A stretch of 64,000 nt of DNA from the NCBI RefSeq assembly GCF_000350225.1, contig NW_005178819.1, positions 33,244 to 97,243 on the forward strand. The letters run 5' to 3'. How positions within the stretch are numbered: position 1 is the stretch's first letter; every line of letters begins with the position of its first letter. The position numbers and the translations under genes were made by a program. The notes beneath the pieces are model-generated. The model saw only the letters and a list, made by a program, of their open reading frames with translations, was not told the DNA's origin and did not search any database. Below, piece after piece: positions 42,226-51,502 of the stretch. Source of the stretch: Chondrus crispus (lineage: Eukaryota > Rhodophyta > Florideophyceae > Gigartinales > Gigartinaceae).

Positions 42226-43190
42226 TGTAGTGCAATACGCACCTGGAAAGGGGGGTGAAAAGAAAGGAAAATATTTGGATATGAAAAGTAGTCCGGGTTT
42301 GGCAGACACACGTGTGAATAATTGCACAGTTTTAATTTTCAATTATTTTATTTTATTTAGTTAATTAGTTGGCATTAATTTAGCTGACACTAGATTAGAT
42401 CTAGGATCTAGCGCCGCCAGCTACTGTACTGGCTCCGGCGGGGCGATATATACCTTAGCCCTCTGACGACCAAGTCAGTAAAGGTAACCCGAGTTGCCAG
42501 AGTCTGATATCGCCTTGGTTGAAGTCCGTCTTTTACAAGACATTCCCTTTAACTACAGATTACTTTATCCTTTGCGCTCGGGGGTCCCCTTTTTCCTTAC
42601 CAATTTCCCTTTATTTCCCTATCCTAATTTCCCTTAATCTTGAGTTGGTCCCACCTTGTAGGATTGCGATCCGCAACGTCACGTCATTTGCCATCGGGCT
42701 TTTGTGTTGGTGCACCAGTGGTGCTTATCTCAGTGTTGGTTCCATCGGAATTCGGTTGCGACCGATCCGTTGTTGGTACTTTGCCATCGGGCAGTACGAC
42801 GGTGTAGCGCTGCTACGTTTTCTTCTTTCCCGACGGGCTACGTTGCGACGTCCCCGTCGAAGACCTTATCAAGGGTATAAGGTGTACAAGGCGCTCTTCG
42901 AGCATTGGATTTACGACCCATCGGACCAGGTTTACCTAGACACCCCTCCGAACTCGTCGAGCAGTTGCCTTTACAAGTATCTACCACCATTTACCGATCC
43001 CGGGCTGGGCCCTTCTCTTTGCCCCCCCTATCAGGGATCCGAGCTACTGCGGGCCGCAAACCCGCTTAAAGAGGACAGGGAGCTTCGAACACTCCGTAGC
43101 GCTGTGCCGTTGGCAGTTGTTGTTTTGTTGCTGTTGTTTGTGTTGGACCGTCGGACCTTGGTCTCTGCCTAACAGGCGCATTGCACTACA
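42226..43190 (+). mobile_element. Solo LTR of the Gypsy-C family inside element E
   Basis: 965 bp from TGTAGTGCAATACGC to CGCATTGCACTACA, flanked by TACTG on both sides (42221-42225, 43191-43195). Its last ~700 bp are nearly identical to the Gypsy-C LTR, indicating recent activity of that family. It contains a GCGATATATACC promoter-like stretch near 42443. Confidence 0.95.
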
Positions 43191-43565
43191 TACTGTACAG
43201 TACAACTGTGTAGGTACCAGAAAGACATGCACGCCCAATCACCGTTGCCAATCCCACATTCATCGTGCCGATGGAAACCCGCCACCCCTTCATCAACTAT
43301 AACCTTCCCTCACCGCACCATGTCTGTATGGTGCACAAATCTCCTCCCTTCCGCCTTTCGCCCCCTGGGTACCCTTCCCTCCGGCTCGCAAGGAACCCCG
43401 CTGGCATAGTGTACCTCTCATCGCGGCTCTCGTCCTCCTCCCTTACCGCCCCCATCTCCCTCACCGCGGCGTACCCGACCTTAACAATGCTACTACGACA
43501 AGCGATTTGCTAATTATCCCTTTCTCATGCATTCAGACGAAACGTTTTCTCTGCTTTTTCTTGTA

Positions 43566-46530
43566 TTAAGGCGTCAAGCCTTGCAACATTACTCCTGGAA
43601 TTTCCTGGCGCCACTTTCGTCCAGTCATGAAACTATTCTGCTCCCTCATCTCGTCCACAAAGTAAGTCCTAACACTAAGCCCATTTGACCCATTAGGAAC
43701 TTCACATTGCATAACAGTGACAGGGTACGAAATGGAGTGAACTGCTTCTACGGTTGTCTTTGAAAAAAGAGCTCTGCTTGATCGTGGCTGCCTGGCATAC
43801 ACTTGGTGTTGCTCCCCAATATGCAGGCCGTTGGTCACCCACGCAGCTAGGACAAGCATATGAACTGTTCCTCCTATGCAATGTTCTATGTATGCCAAAG
43901 CTTTACCATACGACAAGTCAAAAACATTTTCATGTTCGGAATGGAAACACCCTGCAAAATAACAGGAACTTCTCTCCTTCCGATTTGTATCCATTTCCCG
44001 AAACGACCTGTACACATAAGGTGCGCCGTTTGCTGCCTTTTCATCACTTAATCGATGCCACAAAACTAAGTCGCTGTACTGATGAAGCAGCTCCTCCACA
44101 TTTTCCCTGGAAATATTCAGAGAACTCTCGTAATACTGTCTAATCATCCTTCTCAAATATGGGAAGCAGTTCTCAGCAGCATCGATCGTTACTTCATGCC
44201 GTGGGTGTCGAAACTCGAATCCTTCCAACTCCCTCAGTCCACTTTTGCGGCGGAGGTTTGAGTCTATCTCCCCTCTTTCTTCGTGAAATGACTGCAAGTG
44301 GGGTATACTGAGGTTGCGTTCGATACCATACAGGCGTGCAGCTGCTTCTATCTTCGTAATCGCTGCAACAGACTCCGCGAACAAATCCTTTGCGTTACAC
44401 CGGCGATTAATTACCCCCACAAAATTCTCCATCGACCATTGAGCCATCATGGATATCGGACCGTTGGCTCTGATACTGTCACCAAGGTGAAGTAGCAGAT
44501 GATACACGTAACGGCACAAATGGAGTCGTTCTTCTCTGAAATTGTGATAGTGCTTATTGAAATGACGATAGAAGCTTCGCGCAAGCTTCTCAATATCCAC
44601 AACCTGTGACTCTGAGAGATCCCATTGACTCAGGAGGCTACAGAGCCTGCAAAAAAGGCTCCAGCCATCTAGAATATGCTTTGGACGAAATGTTTCCATT
44701 CATTGGTCTTCCATGAACCGCGATGAGATAGCCCCCGTGGCTTCCGGCATGGTGAAGAAGCAATTCCAGTTCCCGCCGCACGGAGTGAACGTTCTACGCC
44801 CTTAAAGACCCGTTTTGATGAGAGGACTGCCAAATCCTCCATGCTCCTTTCCGGTGATAACCAAATGTCAACAGTTATCTTTGCAACGTTGCAATACAGT
44901 AGATGCATGATATCAACTGGGAAGCTGTCAAACGCAATCAAAGTTGGAACCTGAAGCAGTGGGGATGGCCCCAAAATCTTTTTGGAGTAACCACTTCTCT
45001 GCGCCAGTCTTTTCGCTTCTGCGAGTCGGCCTCTGAGACGGAGTTTTTCGATCCGATTGTAGGTTTCGCGGACCTGTTTGTCACTTCGCATGGGTAAGGA
45101 TTCCGGGTCACAGAGGACATGAATGGCCTTCCTGCGCTTTCCTGTTGACCCACGCTCCATTTTGTAAACAGCCTGGGGAAAGTAGTTGTGTCTGTGCAAA
45201 GGGCCGTATAAACCTTCTATCAAACAGAAACGACAGCGAACTGTTCCATTCACACCGCTCAAATATGTGAATTTGGCCATGGCGACGAGATCTGCCTGAA
45301 CCGTTAGCAGATGCACACGAACGCGAGTCTCCTGTCCATTCCACACTTTGACTATTTTACCGGCGACACTGAGATCTAGTAGGTCTTCAAGTAAGGGTCT
45401 CAAGAAGGAGGGAACGTTCTTAGGGTTGTTTGGACCTGGAATTATTATCAAAGGTAGCATGTGGTGTATTTTGTATCAGTCATGAGGGGGAAGGTTTGCG
45501 ATGGTAAGAAGCACAGGTCAATATGAATAGTTTGTAGATCTGAACGGTTGCACTCCGTCTGACGTCAAATGGACAAATATGTCATTCCATATGGAATCAA
45601 TTCCGCCCCGACTCTCCTGGATTCTTCGGAAGTTGTATCCGGAAAAGAAGTCAACGTACTCTCTTCTACCGGCGGAAGAAGAGGCACGCAGAAGTCCTTT
45701 TCGATAGTACTCATACATGAGAGGGCCGTATGTATGGCTTTGAATCCTCGCCAATAGCTGTGGCCACAGTTCAACGTATTGGGAATACCTAGTGGTGATT
45801 GGAGTATTGGTGCAGTTCTTCTCATCGCAAGGCACAATGGTGCCTTCAGGACTAACGAAAAGCGCTTGATGGGAATCCGTACAGAATGGGTAGCTTGATG
45901 TTGACAGGCCCGAAGAACGCAATAATGCCTTCTTCACACCATTAAAGGTTCTGTATATTTCGGTCGGAGGATCGTTTGCACATGCAGTTCTGAGCAAATC
46001 GTCCATGAGAGCCTCGATGGCGTGGTGCTTAGTGCTCAGTCCGACTAGATCAGCGTGTTTACACATGAAGCTATAAAAGCGGAAATCTCGTGATCCTTCG
46101 AGCGGAGAATCAATACGATCATTACTGCTACTGAAGTGTGACCGGCATGATTTTGATCTGCTTCGGAAATGTGAAAGTCAGAACTAGGCGTGCCAAAAGA
46201 TGTCTCTGTGACAGTTGGACAATCATCGGTTTTGGAGGACAGAATTGTGCATTTGCTGACCGAGTCTGAATCTGAAGAAGTCAATTCATTCTGAGCGGGA
46301 ATGGATTCATGTTGGTTGGCAGGAATGTGACTTGACTCTGAGAAATTGGAAATGGTTGAATAAGGGGCTTGAGAAGGAAAAGGCTCACTCTGTGAATTTA
46401 GTATTGAGAGGCGTGGAACCTTTCGGGGCAACGGGAGATGGATGTAGTGGCCAGTTGAGCACAGTTCGAACTCTGCTTTTTTCGATGAGACATTGCTGTT
46501 TGGCGTGTAACGGACTTGCCTGTATCGCAT
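43566..46530 (-). pseudogene. Element E Tnp2-family transposase, with nonsense and frame breaks
   Basis: Minus-strand segments follow one Tnp2 protein. 46530-46045 is a Ser-rich N terminus. 46066-45518 holds WNDIFVHLTSDGVQPFRSTN. After it the frame reads YSY-stop-PVLLTIANLPPHD-stop-YKIHH, where Trp and Arg are expected (both TGA). 45460-44669 has LIIIPGPNNPK, FLRPLLEDLLDL, GVNGTVRCRFC and FDSFPVDIMHLLYCNV. 44699-43566 has the C-terminal part (CRYVYHLLLHLGDSIRANGP, QWSMENFVG). These are the canonical Tnp2 (EnSpm/CACTA) motifs. The two TGA codons fit G-to-A or C-to-T change of TGG and CGA. With these and at least one frame change it is inactive. Confidence 0.88.
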
Positions 46531-46599
46531 CTGCAGTTATAGGCGGGATCACATACATAGTAATAGAGCATGTTGAATGGAGAGAGGAAAATAAGTGAT

Positions 46600-47873
46600 G
46601 AACGGTTCTTTGACTTAGGGCGGTTTGAATGATTTGGGTTCTCACGTATTTATATTTCCCACGAAGAGAAGAAAGAGATCATACGAAACTTTTGGCGTAT
46701 TCTGTTCTTTTTTCGTTTCGATAGATAAAAAGTTGGGATATGTGATAGGAGTGAATTCTCAGATGTTTTCCTACTCGATTGAAGATCAAAAGTCATCAGC
46801 TGTAAGAACTGAGGGATGATTGTGAACGGTAGCGTCGTGTTTTCAGATCCACATGCAGGGAGATCACGTCAGCAGTCCAGTTGGTACTGCATTGGGGAAG
46901 CTCTGCTTACAAGTGTGGATGCACACGACGAAGATCACCCGGATCAGAAGGTTTCCAGGCCTGAGTACAAGGGAGTCTAATTATCCCGGAAGATCATCCG
47001 CTCAGCAAGGTCTTGGATTGCGTCAACAGATATATGTAAATATGTCGGAGTCAAAAGCATGCAGGAGATTTCCACGCAGAATCCGTCCGCACTTCACAAG
47101 GCACTGCAGCCGATTTTTCAAGGGATGAGCAAGGAGTTTCACGGAGATGTCGCAGATGAACTGGTACTACTACGTGCCCCCACGCGCAGGAGGCCCCGCC
47201 TCGGTAGGAAGGGCGGGCTCTTCTCCACCGGCAACGTGAAGAGGAGAAAGGACCTCTACTTGTCCGCACGCGCCACCTCCCTCCCCCTCGCCGCACAGGA
47301 GCTGCTCCCGGCCGTCCCGACGGCTTGCTGCGGTGCTATCCCGCGCACTCCCCCCCGGCGACACCTCGCCGCCCGTGCCGGAGACCACGCCGCCAACGTC
47401 GAGGCAGGAGAGCGCGCTGCGGCGGCCATCCCTTATCTATATAAGCGTGCCGCAGAAGGAGTGACGTCGGGGCAATCTAGGATCCCCTCACAAAATAAAG
47501 GCACTAGTCAATGCTGCGTTCCGCTGAATCCCTCGCTATGCATAGACCTCCTATTTGCCACTTTACTGCCATTTAGCAACATGCCTGCCTTGACAGGACC
47601 ATTCCTCACCATCTTCTCGTCCAGTGCACCACCAATGCACCGCCACTCACGAAGTGAAATGTGGGAAAATGACAGAGTAGATATAGATAAATGGCAGATT
47701 ATTGGCACAGTCAAGTTCGTGAAATACACCTTCTGTCAGCCACCCTTCAGCCTACGCTTACAGTTCTGAATCTGTGGTCGCTTAATGGCCGGGTAGCTCG
47801 ACCGCCCCCGGTCCACCATTCATCTCCCAATTATTTGCATAATTATCCGTCACTCCTCGCCCATTTATCAGCC
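46600..47873. other. Element E right flank with a GC-rich island
   Basis: No gene was recognised. A sharply GC-rich patch at about 47150-47490 stands out from the AT-rich surroundings. It ends with TATCTATATAAGCGTGCCGC (a TATA-like box) and may be a further small insertion. An ORF at 47059-47769 crosses it but has no recognisable motif. The element E terminal repeat ends at 47873. Confidence 0.4.
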
Positions 47874-48635
47874 GAAATTCTCCTAGGGAGACATGAAGAG
47901 TTACCACCAGATGCTCCGTTTCCCCACTTCCGCTCCATGCGGATGAAGCTCGCATGGTTGTCTAATACGAGACCTGACTGCCTCTTCGAGATATCACAGC
48001 TTGCTCAAGTAACAGAGGGGAAGTACAGCACCGAGGGATCAGTAGTCATTCGTCGTATCAACAGAGCCATCCGATATGCAGTTCAGAATCGTATATCCCT
48101 GAAGGTCCCTTCGCTGAACAAAGACACTCTCAGAGTCATCGGATTTTCAGACTCTTCGTTCGCGAACAAAACAGATCTATCATCTCAGCTTGGTCATATT
48201 TGCTTGCGTTGAGATCACTCAGGAGCCGTGGTCCCCATCAATTTCAAGTCGTACAAGTCGAGGTGGGTAACTCGATCATCGATGGCTGGCGAAGTGATCG
48301 CTTTTAGCGATCTCTTTGATGTTGCCACCACACTGGCGAATGAGTTGGAATTGATTCTTTCTCACAAGGTCCCTGTGCAGGTATTCACAGACAGCAAATC
48401 ACTCTTTGATGTCATTTCAAAGAGATCTCGCACCTCTGAAAAGCGTATGATGCTCGACATCGCAGCAGCCCGAGAAGGGTTTAAGAACAAAACGATATCT
48501 GATATCGGGTTTGTGCGAAGCTCAAAAAACATTGCTGACGGATTGACAAAACACATGAGTCCAGCCGTATTAAGACAAATAACAGACTCAAGCAGGCTGG
48601 ACATACAGCCAGAACAATGGATCGTGCGCAAATAA
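47874..48635 (+). pseudogene. Copia-2 pol segment 4: RT end and RNase H
   Basis: It continues from RT with FRSMRMKLAWLSNTRPDCLF, then the copia RNase H: GFSDSSFANKTDLSSQLGHI (Asp), MAGEVIAFSDLFD (Glu), QVFTDSKSLFDV (Asp) and VRSSKNIADGLTK. An in-frame TGA at about 48211 lies after HICLR and before DHSGAVVPINFK. The stop at 48633-48635 is the natural end of pol. Confidence 0.88.
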
Positions 48636-48672
48636 TGCAACCACTTTTACTTGATGACTCTCGACTAATTAT

Positions 48673-49251
48673 TTAGTCAACCTTTGGATGGGAGTTGTAC
48701 AACACACGCACCTCGGCTATATACAAGCGCGGTGCATTGTCACCGCCGCAAGAACGCAATGCATTAGTTGAAAGATGCATTGGCCTTTTCTCATCGCCGT
48801 CCAGTATCATTCTGCGCACACCGTCTACCACAATACAATTGTCAACTAGGTTTCCTGCTCGCAAGCGCACCAACCACACACTATGTGTCACATTTTTCAC
48901 CCACTCAAATTTGCCCTTTTTGAAATTTTCACTTTTGATTTTTCGGAAGTTGAATGTTTTCGAAATTTCATGTACTAGGCGCTGGGAAGCCCCAATAGAG
49001 CACAGAGGTACCGTCACTTTCGCCCGCATAGCAGCAGCTTGCCGCGCCATTTCTCTCTCACCAAGACAATCAATGGCGTTGACTATCGAGGCGTGGAGGC
49101 AACGGCCTTTAGCGGCCCGACTGAATATTGGAGTTGAATCTGCAACGTAGTACTGCTTGGAGCTCGAACTGAGTCCACGAGCGCCAGGTCCGTGCTTTGA
49201 AACAGAGAAGCCAGGATTCAATAGGCACCATTGCCTTACTTTGTTGCGCAT
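48673..49251 (-). CDS. Antisense ORF of Copia-2, possibly papain-like fold
   Basis: A 192-residue ORF on the strand opposite pol, between RNase H and the 3' LTR. The segments AKGRCLHASIVNAIDCLG and, about 90 residues later, VDNCIVVDGVRRMILDGDE recall cysteine-peptidase-like folds, with an N-terminal Cys helix and a later H-x-V-x-VD...R.ILD strand pair. The expected His is Asn here, so even if the fold is right it may be inactive. The assignment is by pattern only. Another minus-strand ORF directly upstream (49587-49324) may belong to the same gene. Extra antisense ORFs at this position are known in some plant LTR retrotransposons. Confidence 0.5.
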   Translation of the reverse strand: MRNKVRQWCLLNPGFSVSKHGPGARGLSSSSKQYYVADSTPIFSRAAKGRCLHASIVNAIDCLGEREMARQAAAMRAKVTVPLCSIGASQRLVHEISKTFNFRKIKSENFKKGKFEWVKNVTHSVWLVRLRAGNLVDNCIVVDGVRRMILDGDEKRPMHLSTNALRSCGGDNAPRLYIAEVRVLYNSHPKVD

Positions 49252-49323
49252 GACTGTTACTGCGCGACGACTGTGTGACTTGTTAATACGCGGAACCGGC
49301 CCCGCGGGAAGATTCCTAGTATT

Positions 49324-49587
49324 TTAAGCCGGGGTCGTTTCGGCATGTACCAAGAACTCGATATTGCGTCCTCCTGGGGCCAAGTATGTGTCCATGTCTA
49401 CGGCGAAGAAGTGCTCGGCGCTGTTCTGTTGGCTGCTGGATGCGTAGAATGTACCCCTCTCAAGCACCCGCGCCGTACCTGGAATTGTGCTCCCGTCTCC
49501 GCACATGACCTTCTCGATTCCATACCTCCCCGCACCCTGAACCGTGGGTTCGCTCGCTGCTGCACTCGGCTGCATGACACGCGACAT
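49324..49587 (-). CDS. Short antisense ORF upstream of the papain-like ORF
   Basis: 87 residues starting MSRVMQPSAAASEP, ending before the 48673-49251 ORF in the same orientation. It could be a first exon or the separated N terminus of that protein: about 70 bp of non-matching frame lie between them. No domain was recognised; the C-terminal half is strand-rich (EHFFAVDMDTYLAPGG). Confidence 0.35.
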   Translation of the reverse strand: MSRVMQPSAAASEPTVQGAGRYGIEKVMCGDGSTIPGTARVLERGTFYASSSQQNSAEHFFAVDMDTYLAPGGRNIEFLVHAETTPA

Positions 49588-49779
49588 TATGGAGCTGATT
49601 GTGACTCGGGGACTGCAGCGTCACCGTCCTGTCTCGAGACAATAGGTCTAGCCCGTGCCCGAGCCGTCAATCGTAACGCCGCGTGGAAGGGTGTAGCGGA
49701 CACAAGACACAAATGGAGGGAGTGTCGAGATTATCAAGGCGACGACGCTGCTCATTGAGATCACATGGACGCAGCTCAT

Positions 49780-50103
49780 TGAGATTACATGGCCACAGAA
49801 TGCACGAAGCTCATTGCCTACCAGTGAAATAACAGCCCAAATTATTAGAATTTGTATCCAGCTCGTTAGCGATTAGCGCCGACGAGCTTGGGTGGTCCGC
49901 TACATATATCTATAGCGCCTCCCCTTCGCGGGGGTGAAGAAGGAGGCAAGTGGGATCAGAATTAAAGCGAATTATCGTGCAATTCATTGCTAAGGTAGCG
50001 ACCTTAGCCTCCCCTCCATCGCAACAACGTATACCGTGCCCGGTCCCATCGCTGATTGTACAGCGACGCACACGGTGGCGGGCAAAGAAAATATCCTACG
50101 ACA
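49780..50103 (+). repeat. Copia-2 3' LTR
   Basis: 324 bp, the partner of 7354-7677. Just upstream is an imperfect copy of its first 22 bp (CTCATTGAGATCACATGGAC at 49751-49770). No clear polypurine tract precedes it. Confidence 0.85.
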
Positions 50104-50269
50104 GATTGCACCCTCACAAGCACATTGTGGGCAATATTTCGACAATTCCATGGACATTGTGGAGAGAGCATTAAAACCTTTCCAGGCTGCAAATTGCTGC
50201 TAGGGCACCGCCCTGTCTTCAAATGAAGTAAATCAATTTCGATAGGTGCGTCTGAGAACGGAGGCGAAG
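50104..50269. other. Spacer between Copia-2 and Gypsy-C
   Basis: 166 bp with no recognised feature. It lacks the five bases (CTCAT) that flank the left Copia-2 LTR, so it does not supply the outer target duplication. Confidence 0.5.
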
Positions 50270-51338
50270 TGTAGTGCAATACGCACCTGAAAAGGGGGGT
50301 GAAAAGAAATGAAAATGATGGGGTATGACAAGCAAAAGTGGAAATCATTTCACTTTATTATTTTAATTATTAATTTTAATTAGTTGCATATTAGTTATTT
50401 AACATTAGATTAGATCTAGGATCTAGCGCCGAGAGCTACTGTAGTGGCTCCGGCGGGGCGATATATACCTTAGCCCTCTGACCACCAAGTCAGTAAAGGT
50501 AACCCGAGTTGCCGGAGTTGAATGTCGCCTTGGTCGAAGTCCGTCTCTACCAAGACGCTCCCTTTTACCTAAGCCTACGGCATCCTTCAGCGCTCGGGGG
50601 TCCCATCCCTTTTCCCTTTATTTCCCAATCGAACCCGAGTTGCCAGAGTCTGATATCGCCTTGGTTGAAGTCCGTCTTTTACAAGACATTCCCTTTAACT
50701 ACAGATTACTTTATCCTTTGCGCTCGGGGGTCCCCTTTTTCCTTACCAATTTCCCTTTATTTCCCTATCCTAATTTCCCTTAATCTTGAGTTGGTCCCAC
50801 CTTGTAGGATTGCGATCCGCAACGTCACGTCATTTGCCATCGGGCTTTTGTGTTGGTGCACCAGTGGTGCTTATCTCAGTGTTGGTTCCATCGGAATCTG
50901 GTTGCGACCGATCCGTTGTTGGTACTTTGCCATCGGGCAGTACGACGGTGTAGCGCTGCTACGTTTTCTTCTTTCCCGACGGGCTACGTTGCGACGTCCC
51001 CGTCGAAGACCTTATCAAGGGTATAAGGTGTACAAGGCGCTCTTCGAGCATTGGATTTACGACCCATCGGACCAGGTTTACCTAAACACCACTCCGAACT
51101 CGTCGAGCAGTTGCCTTTACAAGTATCTACCACCATTTACCGATCCCGGGCTGGGCCCTTCTCTTTGCCCCCCCCTATCAGGGATCCGAGCTACTGCGGG
51201 CCGCAAACCCGCTTAAAGAGGACAGGGAGCTTCGAACACTCCGTAGCGCTGTGCCGTTGGCAGTTGTTGTTTTTGTTGCTGTTGTTTGTGTTGGACCGTC
51301 GGACCTTGGTCTCTGCCTAACAGGCGCATTGCACTACA
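50270..51338 (+). repeat. Gypsy-C 5' LTR with an internal duplication
   Basis: 1069 bp from TGTAGTGCAATACGC to GCATTGCACTACA. A block starting ACCCGAGTTGCC and ending at GCGCTCGGGGGTCCC occurs twice (from about 50502 and about 50635), in two diverged versions. The sequence after the second block is almost identical to the solo LTR at 42226-43190, whereas the sequence before it is diverged. This points to a chimeric LTR. A GCGATATATACC box lies near 50457. Confidence 0.88.
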
Positions 51339-51342
51339 AAAG

Positions 51343-51360
51343 TGGTCTCCCGACCTAGAA
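51343..51360 (+). promoter_or_regulatory. Gypsy-C primer-binding site
   Basis: TGGTCTCCCGACCTAGAA, identical to the Gypsy-B site and four bases after the LTR. A partial second copy (GAGACCCGACCTAGAAAC) follows about 25 bases later. Confidence 0.75.
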
Positions 51361-51502
51361 TTGCGTACAGGAGACCCGACCTAGAAACTGCGTAAGCTGA
51401 AACGGACTACAGGAGTTTTATCTGCGACGTAAGTTTATTCAGGTGCGGTGGCGTTTTCTATTTTTCTTTGTGTTAAGTTAGGTTCTTTTTTGGAAACGAA
51501 CC

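Larger units (their letters stand above)
42001..47873. mobile_element. Element E: Tnp2-type DNA transposon in Copia-2 RT
   Basis: Removing 42001-47873 with one GAA joins LAELNAKE to ILLGRHEELPPD in frame, which proves the boundaries. GAA at 41998-42000 and 47874-47876 is the 3-bp target duplication. Terminal repeats GGCATTTAAATGG and (reversed right end) GGCTGATAAATGG continue with GGAGTGxCGGAT, about 70% identical over 31 bp. The interior has a Tnp2-family transposase on the minus strand and a solo LTR near the left end. Without that LTR the element is about 4.9 kb. Its ends differ from those of element D, so it is a separate family. Confidence 0.87.
7354..50103 (+). mobile_element. Copia-2: Ty1/copia retrotransposon expanded by nested insertions
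   Basis: Two 324-bp LTRs (7354-7677 and 49780-50103) differ at about eight positions by eye. Between them lie, in order, gag, protease, integrase, RT and RNase H on the + strand, the Ty1/copia order. These are split by Pogo-2, Gypsy-B and element E. Subtracting the insertions and one duplicate of each target site leaves about 7.07 kb, a normal copia length. The flanking 5-mers (CTCAT left, GATTG right) do not match, so the outer target duplication is not visible. Pol has at least three frame breaks and one in-frame stop. Confidence 0.9.

Noticed and set aside
42519..43172. ORF of 217 codons, also seen at 50509-51216
   Set aside because: It lies wholly within a solo LTR and the Gypsy-C LTR, has no domain, and is explained by shared LTR sequence rather than a gene.
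47059..47769. ORF of 236 codons at the right side of element E
   Set aside because: It crosses a sharp composition change, has no recognisable motif, and looks like a chance opening in GC-rich DNA.
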